From contig JABWDB010000006.1 of NCBI GenBank assembly GCA_019614645.1, positions 7,254,001 through 7,318,000 of the forward strand: a DNA stretch of 64,000 bases, read 5' to 3'. The notes beneath the pieces are model-generated. The model saw only the letters and a program-made list of their open reading frames with translations, was not told the origin of the DNA and ran no database searches. The stretch's first letter is position 1; each line of letters begins with the position of its first letter. Shown here piece after piece: positions 50,592 to 61,959 of this stretch. Both the position numbers and the translations under genes were made by a program. The DNA comes from Stratiolaelaps scimitus. Taxonomy: Eukaryota; Arthropoda; Arachnida; Mesostigmata; Laelapidae.

Positions 50592-50720
50592 GTTTTCGGG
50601 CTAATGTTCAGCCAATATTCAACGGCGACGACATTGCTTTGTAAGGCGGACCCCTCAAAATGCAAAGAAGAGACTTAACCACATCCACCAGGCCCCAACG
50701 CACTGACTCTACAACAAGAT
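50592..50720 (-). mobile_element. tRNA-derived SINE, copy 3 (reverse orientation)
   Basis: Read on the minus strand, the body TTTGCATTTTGAGGGGTCCG continues CCTTACAAAGCAATG, then TTGGCTGAACATTAGCCCGAAAAC, parallel to the 26240-26327 part of copy 2. The B-box position reads GGTTAAGTCTC, so the promoter is degenerate. Confidence 0.55.
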
Positions 50721-51568
50721 GTGTGGGATGATGAAAACCATGAACGATTCAGACATGGACTGTCGATTCGTTATGCGACGCATATGCGGAATATTTACGC
50801 AAGATCGTGCCCGACCTATTTGTTCACGGCTCTAAAAAAGGGAAATTAAAATATTTAAATACACCTGCGGCATATCAATAGAATAGTAACATCCCATTGA
50901 CAAATGCGGTCATTGACAACGCTGTTCCAGTATGAGGAATAGCTTGAATGGGATCGGATTTCGTTTAATTCAAGGTCTCCTATGAAGAAGCACAATGTTG
51001 TACGATTCAAATGAAAGCTGCAGATCTTCCCGGCGAAATAACTCAGTGAGTAAACGTCATCGGTCGAGGGAACCTAGGGTGGACGTTTGTAGATAGATCA
51101 CTGTGGTATGATAATGCATTTTTTGGATGACCACTGTTCTTGCCACGTCATAGCATCAACGGCAAATAGACCGCAGGGGAAATGTTTATTTCTGGTAGAA
51201 ATCCCCTGAAAACGTCGTTTCTTAATGATGACTACAGGCGACTGGGCTATTTAAGATTCCCATCGGGAACACGGTCGAGAAACCCCGGAAATCTGAGTTC
51301 CACTCTTCTCCACATCGTATCATGTTCAAGTATCACCTAAGGACCAACGTAAACTGTATAGGCAGGGGTAGCAAACATGAATTGTATACACATAAATGCA
51401 AAGGCTACCGCTAAGGAGATCATCCCCTGGAAACAGATGTGCACATTATTGTATTTTGGGGTAGATATGTATTCGAAAACGCCAAGTAACACTTTTTCTA
51501 CCACACATAACCGAAGCATCTATGTACGCCTCTGAGGATTTTGTACGTTAGGCACTTTTGACTGTCCA

Positions 51569-51792
51569 GTTAGAAATTGTCGAGTAATGCCAAGCGTGCC
51601 GACTCTGGGGAAGAGATACACTCTCAGCAGAGGATGGTTTTAGCAGGCAGAGGCGTTTTGTCATCCACGTCAACCCTGCACTGGATCGGCCCACTTTCAT
51701 GGAGATTGGAATGTCTCCGGTGGTGACCGTGCGTTTGAAGAAAATTTCCTCCTCTAAAAAAAAAAAAAAAAAAAAAAGTTAGAAATTGTCGA
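51569..51792 (+). mobile_element. Retroposed insertion with A22 tail and perfect 15-bp target-site duplication
   Basis: GTTAGAAATTGTCGA occurs at 51569-51583 and again, identical, at 51778-51792. Between them lie 172 bases of unique sequence (51584-51755) and then 22 uninterrupted A residues (51756-51777). Target-site duplication plus poly(A) is the signature of LINE-machinery retroposition of an RNA (established mechanism). The perfect duplication and pure A tail suggest a recent event. I do not recognise the source RNA. It shows no convincing tRNA A/B boxes and does not match the snRNAs, 5S or 7SL as I know them. One + frame is open for about 47 codons to a TGA near 51725, so a 5'-truncated mRNA copy is possible, as is an unnamed SINE. 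Confidence 0.85.
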
Positions 51793-52109
51793 AACGTTGC
51801 AACTCGTGTTCATTTCACTCGAATACCCTACAAAGTGCTGCAGTGATTGTTCTGTGATGAATTTCCTGGGATTCCTGTCCAATACATGTATTATTCTACG
51901 TTTCCCAAAAAATAACTTGAACTCCACCATAGATAAGTCACTCCAGCGGTTCGTCTAAATAAAGACAATATGTAGATAGTAGGAACAACGCTGTTTATCG
52001 AACTCCCTCTATCTTTACACTTCTCTCCTCGGGCTACAGGTATTCTCTGTCCTGGTTGTGTCCCGCCTTTGCGTCTATGTGTGCGTGTTGTGGCACAATT
52101 GTTGAGCGT

Positions 52110-53640
52110 TTATAAAGACAAGACTCTGTCCAGTCTGGCCTGGACTCCTCCCTCATCCCCTATTCGATGCTCTGCTTGCCCGCCATTTTGGCAACAATGA
52201 ACAATGTGCGAGTAGAAACTTTGAGAAAAATGGCTGCTCCCCCGTTCAGAGGAGGACTCCGCGATAGCAGGAGTACGGAGCCCGTCCCAAGCTCGCCGGC
52301 TCCCGTATGGGGAAAGCATCGTTGTGATGGTGGCGGTCGCGGAGGTTCTGTGAGACCGCGGTAGCTAAAGGCGGTGGACGAATGGGTAGTTGACGGTTCC
52401 ACGGCTGAAAGCGGAGGCGGAGACTGTGGAGGCCGTCGTGGTAATGCCACCGCCGCTGTTGGTACTGCTGCCGGACCCTCCGAACGCGAGTAATGGAGTG
52501 CCAGCCAGCTCACTGAGTTTCTCGCGGCAGGGCTTTGTACTCAGCCAACGCCATTGCGCACTCCTACATACGCTTAATGTCGCTGCCTCACATCTCAAAT
52601 CCTCGTCTTCTGCTCCGCAAGAAAAGTCAACAAAGCTCCGCGTCGCTACGATACGACGCCTTCCTCGTCGTCGGAAGAAACGAGCAGGTCGTTGACGTAC
52701 CTGTCGAAAGTGCTACCACTTCTGGTTCTGCCGTTGCTGCTCCATTTCAACGAGAACGACGACGCTCCCGGGTGTATCACGAGCGAGCGCGACCGAGGAC
52801 ATGGAGCCATCTATCTTCTATCCTCTCCCTATGCATACGCACTTGTAAAGAATGACAGACAACATCACCAGATAGAACGTTAGGTATTATACGTTAGCCT
52901 CCTAAACCCCGACGGTCTGCAGCACGGTGGCAGGACCCAACCGCGTTTGCTTATTTGCTTTGCCTCGCCAAAGAGCGACAGCCCGTTCGCTTCCGAAAGA
53001 ACGAACGCCACCAACCCTGTGTGCGAGACTAAATCAAGCTATTGGCTCACTAGAGGGTGACCTTCGGCGGTCGCTCGTCCGATGCGTCGCAGGACGCCGC
53101 AGAACATGCTTTCCTCTGCCCCGGCCTTCTCCCGTTTGCCCTTCGGAAGTTCCTTCCAATTGAGTCCTGAGAAAAATATTTCATCCATAGAGAGACAGCG
53201 ATAGAGGGGTTTCGGCCGCAGTCAATGGCAGGGCGACCGAGCCCGGTGTCGATGTCGGCGCCGGGGGTGTATACGAGCGTTTGAGCACAGAGCGAGAGCT
53301 AGACTAAGAGGGCACCGGGGTGAAAAAAAGGAGAGACGTCCTGTTCCTGAATGCGCCTATGGTGCACTTGCTTCTTTGGCCGCCCCCTGCACTCTCTTCG
53401 TTTGTAAAAGTTAATGACTTCCTTATCAATTTCCGGCCGCCCCACTATCCTGTGCCCTAACTCATTGGGGATTGTTCTCCGAGAGTCGGGCGGATTCATC
53501 TGTTCTCCACCTACAGAGGCGGCGACGTTTGAGGCTAGCGATTACGACGGGGAAGTGCGCCAGGCCGAGAAAGATGGACATGCTCCCAGACGGGTGCAGA
53601 TAGGGACATCGATGATGAGCTATCTTAGTTCCGTTAAAGT
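52110..53640. promoter_or_regulatory. CpG-rich promoter-like island with paired YY1/Pho-like motifs
   Basis: A sharp G+C-rich block follows A+T-rich DNA. CGCCATTTTG (52181-52190) and AAAAATGGCTGC (52226-52237) are inverted CCAT-core motifs of the YY1/Pho class, which are typical near transcription starts (established knowledge). A 44-codon + frame starts at the second motif (MAAPPFRGGL) and ends at 52364. Another + frame near 52695 has a hydrophobic start (LSKVLPLLVLPLLL). Neither was tied to a downstream exon. Confidence 0.35.
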
Positions 53641-53649
53641 ACACTGACT

Positions 53650-56600
53650 GTATATGTCGTTCTGCTGTTACGTCGCACCATTACGAAAGATGACTGTGCG
53701 GACTACGAAGCCATTTTTGGTCACAATCAGATTCTATCAGTTTGCTGCAACAAATCCCAACATTGGCGTTCACGTTTCCTGTACTGCTATAACTACTAAA
53801 CACAAGTCAAAAACGAGCTGTACATGCGAACATGTAGTTTTCCACGATGTTGCATATTCTAGGTTATTTGATTTATTATTATTCCTATGCGTAGCTGTGA
53901 ACGCGTCCCGTGTGACGTTCGCGTGATTTCGGTCAAGGCCAACATCATTACTCATAGTAACGTACAAGGAATCGACATTTTGAATACATTTGAGAAACTA
54001 TTGAATGTTTCACACCGAAGGATCGCAAACTGGTAGAAATCCGACAAATGTTTTAACCTCCAGAAGCTCTGTGTATGTCGTATTCAGGCTTGGGCGTATG
54101 AAAGCGTCACATAAATATGCTCTCTGGTGCCACGATATGCCCTATCGGAGACAGGAAGTAGGTCAATATTAGCAAGATTTCGAGGCAACCCACTGATTAA
54201 GGGGAAAAATATGGCTGACTCCTTAATATTAGCTCATAGTAGAATTCCGGTTGACCAGCGAGAAGGTGATGCGCTCAATTCTCTTAACATATATATAGTG
54301 GTTCCCACTGGTGACATTGCGAATTGGGGCCATTGGCACTGAGATATTCTAGTCCATAAAAAGAAAAAAAACTTGTTAAGGAGTACTTCTAAAAAAAGTG
54401 CACAAGAAATGTACCCCTTCCTATTGAAATGAAACATACATTCACTATTCGTAGACATCAATACTGGGCTTCCTTTGTGGTATCGCTTGATGCATGATGG
54501 CACACTAATCCGTTAAGAAAATGCATTCGTGAAAATGATCAATAAGGCGCTATGATTGAGCTGCGCTATGATAATAGACTTTTCGCAATTTAGAGCAGAC
54601 GTTTATTAATTCAGGGGTGGTGATTTCCGTGAAAAACAGAAACATAATTAGAATTTCTGTGAAAGCAGTTAAATATTACCCTGCTCATTTGGTTGTCGCC
54701 TCCGAAAAAAAAACCCTTCACTACCTCACTGTTGTGGTAGTTCGATTGCTTTAAATGTGCGAAATCTGCTGGGACGTATTCTCGTTAGTACACATGTAGA
54801 GCACAATTCAAATACGGCGTTACGTGAATTAATCTATGCCATTTCCACATGAGCAATTCGGTATCACCAGAGATTCCCATGTGCCGCTAGATGGAAGAAG
54901 ATCTGCTTCAGTGGAAGGCTATCTTTGACCGCGGTTCGGTGCCCCGGGGCATCAGACGTGATCGACGCACTCCAATTTGTCCACATTTGTCTGCTATGAA
55001 AGATTTTCTCTCTTCTGAAGGGACGTCCTACTGGCATCGTCGGATAACGCGAACTTTTTAAGCTGCGCACACCTGTACGGGTCGACAGGAAACTTCAATC
55101 TGCGTCGAGAACTCCAAAATAAAGTGTTATGAACCTCAGCCCTGGGGCTGCTTTAATATAATAGATATATCTATATTTGATAGACTTCAATGTTGGCACA
55201 GGATTTCGACGTTCGGCCAATTTGTGGATAAATAAAAGCATTGCAAATCGTTTGGCGATATACGCGAAAAAAAAACCTTTAAGGGCTTTATGATAAAACT
55301 AAGAAGCATAAAGGTGACGTTGAGATGACATTAATTACAATTACACTGCACTATACATCAACGGAAAGTGATTGATGACGCGGAGTGGAGATTGTTCGAA
55401 AATAGCATTGTATAGCGGAAGTGTATTCCTCAAGAAAATGATGTATCATAATAGTTTTGTAGAGATGTATCAGTCCAAGGAACATAAAGGCTGGACTCGC
55501 GATGAAATAGACACTTTTTACTTTAAAACAAATTACTATCCATGCCACACAGGATGCCTATCAAATCAACTTTCACAGTATAATCGTCGCTTTCAAAGGC
55601 TAAATCAAAATTGGCTTGGTCAAAATTCGGAAAAACGTTCCTTTTGTAGATGGGCCAATTTGTAGAGATTACTCAAACTTGTTAATGGATAGTAAATAAA
55701 TCTAGTTTGTTGATCATCTTCTGAATAGTATTTGTAGAATATATACGTTTTTTAAGCCAAACTGGGCGAATAATTTCTTGACGCCAGACTGACGCATACT
55801 CGTCTATGTCCGTACACCTAGGTTCATCGGAAAACCCCCTACTCTGGCCTTAGAAATGCTTCATTACCTCGGAACATACTGAGTAAACAGACACTGCATC
55901 CAAAGTTGGGAGACCTGTGTTGCAAAATTTGCCCCGTAGAACTTTCAAAACTATCTCCATATAATAAAGAACCATGTGGCAAATGGGTTACCACTTCAAC
56001 TATGGTCGTCATGAAGTCAAATATTTCTTGATTCGGTGGTTCACTTCGTTCATAATGGGAAGTCGGTGAAGCTTCACTCAGTGATATCAGCAGGTGAGAA
56101 TTGTTAATATCCGAATTATATACGACAGTATACCTGGGCATTTCAAATATATACATATAGTAGATACTGGTGTAAATGTTGCAGATGATTCGTCTACGGT
56201 GCGGGGAACCTACAACTGGAAATCAAGGGAGCTCTGTGGCAACGAGTACATATTGGAGAACATAGAGATAGTTCAATTAGCTTAAGTGAGCATAAGAGAG
56301 CTTAAGCATTGTAAAATTGCAGCTCCTTTAATAAACCAATAAACCTTTGCCTTTGCCTTAAAGAATATTGACTGATAAACCGACGTATAATAAACAGCAG
56401 AAGCTATTAACTAAAAACCATGCACGGTGTCATTTGGCGGGAAAGCGATCCTCCAATGGTCTTAGCTTCAGGAAATGGGTGGCCAGTTAGCTTACCAAAA
56501 ATTGTCGAATGAAATTTCATTATTGTTATATCACGGGAATCACATAGCAGTCTTGTAACATCGATCTGGCCAAATTGGGCAGTACCAACTCTGGATAAGC

Positions 56601-59600
56601 CCTGTCGACCTCTCTATCAGAGAGCTCTCTCGTTTGCCGTCAAACCGGAAACTCCAACTGGGATTCACCTCGCCTATTGATCACTTTGCAGAGGGGGTAT
56701 TTACCCGTACTAACGTCCTAGCCTATTACACATATGGACTACAGCACTAGATAGCGTTCAATTTCTCAATCGACTAATTACAGCCTTTGGTGGTTAATGC
56801 CCTTCGCTAAGAGAGTTGACATGGCAATGTTGACGTACGAAACTTAGACGGATCCATATGTACGCGTGTAAAAGCCTTAGCAGCTTGCCAAATTTAGCTA
56901 CGTCACTCGACTCCAGAAGAACCCGCCATTAATAATATATTTATTATGCTTTCGTAGACATTGTACTAGTGGTAGTACTACTGTATCTCAGTGAAAGAAT
57001 GTGGTTACTTTAATCGGTCGATGAATACACCACAGTCGCATCGGCCATCGTTTTGCACAGACACACAGGCAGACTCGGAGGAGAGAAGACCCACGAGAGC
57101 GATAGCAGACAAAAATAAGCCCCAAGAAACAGAGTGGCGGCTGCCGTTCTGCCGTTTTATGATCTCGGCTTCAAGAGGTCCGAGTCGACGTCTAAGTAAT
57201 AGTTTGAGTTCTAGTGGTCGACCATCCACTTATGCAGTTTCGTTTTACCGGCTTCAATGTTACTTCCTCTAGGCCGGCAATCGGTAGAAAGTTCGATCTA
57301 CTCTCTCCATCGTGCCGAATCCAATTACGGCAGCGTTGGATCTAGGAGATGTCAGTCCTTTTGCGTAAGATCATAACAGGCGAATTGTACGCTCAAAGTG
57401 TTTGTAATCGTATGGGCAAAATATCTATAATACTAGAGAGCGCAATCGTCATCATTACCGAGCTGACGAGGGAAAGTGGCTGTCGTAAATCTTCACATAA
57501 AATATTACCAAATAAACAAGAGATAAATGATTCTCCTATTTGTCGAAATATTTGAGGTGTTCCACATTTCAATTCGACATCAAAATATCGGGCATTCTAT
57601 GCTGCGGCGAAATGTGTATGTATCCATGTTAGAGCTAAAATCTCTGAAACAACTCAGGCTTCTTCTTCTATACAGATTTTGATTAACACCTGAATTTACC
57701 AACCGATCTGTTCTTCTCTTGCCAATGTATAGCCAGATTGTGATCGTCTATTTCTTAACCGATACATCTTTTCCATTCATCTTTTCTAGTAAAATGTTTA
57801 ACAAATTTGAACTATGGATTAAGCACTCAATTGTTGCAGGCCTTAGTTCCTATTCAAATACTAATATTACAGGTGGAAAAATTCGGAGAGAGAGAGAGAG
57901 AGAGAGCGAGAGAGGGCAGATTAACAGCATAAACGTAGTCTGAATGCTACCCGTAGAGGAACTGCTATTACAACATTTACGTAAGGCGGCACTTCTGACC
58001 GTCGTCAAGTCTAGGGCTTGCGGGGAATTTGTCGAACAGCAGCAGCTGTGTGGTATCAGAGCGTACGCGGGGGAGTTACATCCCGCCCCAGTTTCAGTTA
58101 AACCTCCCAATAGGAGCTTACACCGCAGGGATAGACAGGAATCTTACGAATCTCTACGGCTTCGCTCTAAACCATGCGCTCCCACCACCATAAGTTGTTG
58201 GCCTCAATGACGTCGGCTTTACACAAATTTGAATATCTAACGTTCTACGAATTTCCTCTAGCAGCACAGCCGTGCATGTCCGTTGTTCGCTGTTATATGG
58301 GGGCAATGCGGCGACGTAATTGAAGCAGCCAATGATGAATCCATCATAGTCAGAACGATTATTTTATTACTTTGGGCGTATTACCGCTTTGACGCGAAAG
58401 TGTTTCTAGGTTACAGTATTCTTCGACAGTTTGTTTGCCGGTGGCAAGCGTATTGTTTAATTGCAGGTAAATGTGTATATGCCGTAGAATATTTATATAC
58501 ACCGAAATACGAGCTGGAAAGAAGTTCCCCACGAACTGTTTGCGTAATCATGCCCGGCAGCAGCGAATCCGGACGGGTCCGCATTCTATGCATTTAGGGC
58601 AATGCGGAAACTACAGATACTCAACATATTGAGACAGGCCGAGTGAGGCTCGGCCTGAGGCGTGGTCTGCTCGACGCAAGCACCCAGGGCGACAAGCAGT
58701 CAGCTAGGCGACATGCTGGCCATCCCTGCCGCAATCTCTTGCACGCGAGATATCAGACGATGAACGTCGCGTTCAGCATTAGAGCTGTATGCGGGTGCGT
58801 TAAACATTTAGTGTCCGACGAATGCAAAAGCTCGTCGGTCGCGAACTCTACTCGCGCTCTATGCGAGCTTAGTGGGTCGGGTCTGCCCAGCCAACCAGGC
58901 TGTGATAGCCGGCCCCAGAGCCCCAGCTATGGAAACTGCACAAATTCTTCGTATCATGTCTGTGTAGCCGCCTGCGTCTGTGTTATTCAGTTCCGCGCCG
59001 TACCGCTGTCGGCGGCTAGGTTGCGGACATAAAAAGTTCAGACTTGCTTACATATATTCATGGTCCCTGCCAACATGTCCCCTATCTCTCCCCATTTCAT
59101 GCTCCGGACGCAGCGTAAGACCGCTGTTAAGTAGGGCGTCCACCGTCCGGGTGTAACAAACTGGTGTACAGGGTGCGGTGGATGACTTTCACATGGAGTA
59201 GTAGTAAGCATAATAATCATAATAGTAATAATCGTGTAAATGATCTCGAAAATAAAATGCTATTTCTTATAAGTGACGTATGCCTTTGATGTGGAAACTA
59301 AATAAAGAGACACTTAAAAATATAAACTTGAATATTTATAAAAAAACGTTCAAAGGAGACAAATCCGGGAAATTAAATCTTAAAGGGAGGCACACTGCGG
59401 AGTGACAGCTCAGAGTATAAGTCGGCGTGACACGATTTGCCCTCTCGACAAGAGACCTTTGAGCTATCATCTCTAGCTGATAGCACACCACGTCAGCCGG
59501 GGGTAAAGCCTGTTTTTTTTGGCTTCTACAACATGTACAGTTCTATGTGACAACCGCGTGAAACTGAACTTTCCAGGGGATCGACTGAATAACTTGACTA

Positions 59601-61950
59601 TCGTATTAATGCTATATTACGCAGAATAAATAATTCCGTTCCATTGACAAGCGTTCAGAGCATCGAACCTCGAGGACTATTCGAAAATCTCATGTTAATG
59701 ACAAAAGGAGAGCCATTTATATCTGTTTCGCTAGAAATCTGTAACAATAATACGCCTCGCACGATATTTACTTTGTACACTACTTGATATATGGAGACGA
59801 GAGATATGAAGCGCATGAAGTAAGGAGCTATCTATAAACTTCTCTCATAATAGCGTCCTCGTCTATCTAGAATACGTCTGGAAAGCATCCGCAAGTGGGG
59901 AAAACGAATTTAGACAGTCGCCCAGATGTGGACTCTCCCGAAAGAGAGAGAGAGAGAGAGAGAGGGCGTATGGTATAGGCCTGAAAATTGTTCCATGCTT
60001 CCAGACCTTAGCCGACTATGAAACGTAAACGCGATTATCCCCGTTTCTTGATGGGAGCATATTTTTCTGCGTGCAGAATGGTCCACTCGGAGCGCTCTTT
60101 CAGCTGTCTCCATAAGCTTCAGCCATGTAACTGGTCTGAGTTGCTCAGCGGGCGCAACTCGGTCAGAAGAAGTGACCCATAAAAGAGTTTGCCGTCGTAC
60201 CAATCTGACGCTCCTCGGACACATAGACGAAAAAAAAAACGTCGTTTACCAAAGTCTCTGATTATGAGTCTGACATCTCTGAACTACACAATGGGCTATC
60301 CTTAAATATGGTTGGCATGATGCTTGTATTATTTGCTCGATATATTGTTTCCAGGCTGACTCGCAGCCAACATTCAACATCCACGAAACTGGGTCCGGTG
60401 GAGACTAATGCTATTGGTTAGTGACGCGTCTTTCCGCTAGACTAATAAGCTGTTCGTTTTGGCAATCCGCATTTAATCATTTGTTGGTTTAATGAAAAAC
60501 CACAAAAGCTTGGTTTGTCCCGTCGTGAAAACGTATGTTATCTATTTGTGCTTCGGAATTAAACAGGTGTAGCTTAATTATCACTTATTCTCTTCTGGAA
60601 GCATGTGGACATTTTCTTCTCTCGATATATATTTCTATAAACTCGTTGTTTCGTAATAACAGTCCGTTTACATGACAGGCACTTCTGGACGTATCTAGCT
60701 TTAGTCGTACATGTTCCACGAAGATGTATGCATTTGTGATTATTCGTGTTCAAGCCTAGTGGCTTTCAATGCAATGGCGCCGATATAGTGCTCTCATTTA
60801 GGCTCAACTAAGCTGGACCTTCAAGACGAGTTTACGTTACATTGCGATCTTGAAGTTTTAGAATGAGCACGAAGTGGGTTAATGGCAACTAGTGAGGCTT
60901 AGTGTTTAGGCGTTGCTAGGCCTCCGAAGGAGGGGTATCTGAAGACCAATCCGATTTGCCTATTTCCGTTGGGTTGCTGCCTTGATGCTCACCTTTGTCT
61001 TTCCTCCGCTCTTTCTCCTTCCCTTCTATCTCGTTTGTTACCGACTTTAAATTACCCGTTGGTTGTCGGATGTTTAGGTACTAGCGTTGAGGCATCCACA
61101 TCGCTTGGCTGGCACGCCGCGTTCAAATCGGATATCGGTACACTCATGCTACCAAGTAAGTTTCGCCACGGGGCGCAGGTATATCTAATATGATGGTAAT
61201 GATGACGACAGGAATACCCTAATAGGTCTGATTACACGAAGCTTGAACTTGTGGAGGAGCCCAACAGAAATATATAGTACAATTGTATTGTGTGAATATA
61301 CAATATACAATTGAATTGTTCTGATGGATACAATACGTACGTGCTATAAATGCATTAAGAGAATGTTCATAGAATACAATTGGCCTAACGCAGGAGCCCG
61401 GTAAGGACGAGAACAGCCTTGCAAATAATAAATAATAATAAATACGAAAGTACAATAATGCCACCGACAAGAACCCGTTATATGTATGCTTGTGTTTTTT
61501 CCCCACAGTTGGGCTGATAGAGTCGTCCGTTTTTGTTATTCCCGTAATTTCATTGCCGGCGATTCCGCTTAACGGCACAAGCGGCGCGGCTCCTGCTACT
61601 GCGTCGAGCTAGCCACACTATAGGGTGATGCCGTAGAACGTTTCAAAGAAATGGGACATGGGGACGGTGGCTGGGCAAAGAAGAAAGATGAGAAGATAGT
61701 GAACGGTGGGCGCAGACGAAGAGATTACCGCTAGACCAGGATACGCAGCACGCTAAGGGCAGAATTGTCAGAGAGGAAAAGCCAGAGTGGGTCGAGAGGC
61801 ACACCAAGGAAAACGCTCATTCAGAGTTTTGAGGGTTTGAGAATTCGTTGCTTGGGATTGTGGCCAAGGACAGATAACGCCCGCCACAAAAGAAGATGGC
61901 CGAGAGATCTAGACGGGAATTGAAGGAAAGGGAAGCTTGAGATACCCAAA
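53650..61950. other. Mostly featureless stretch
   Basis: A+T-rich DNA with short open frames. The best is 57944-58210 (starting MLPVEELLLQHLRKAALL), 88 codons with no recognised domain and no clear splice sites. GA tracts lie at 57884-57915 and 59938-59965. Nothing else is supportable. Confidence 0.55.
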
Positions 61951-61959
61951 GGGGCAGGA

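Noticed and set aside
52160..52200. Minus-strand ATG with CCAAAATGGCGG context as a gene start
   Set aside because: The frame stops after eight codons with no donor before the stop; the motif is better explained as a YY1/Pho-like site.
57944..58210. 88-codon + strand frame rich in Leu, Gln and Arg
   Set aside because: Protein-like composition, but no domain, no splice support, and it follows a GA microsatellite.
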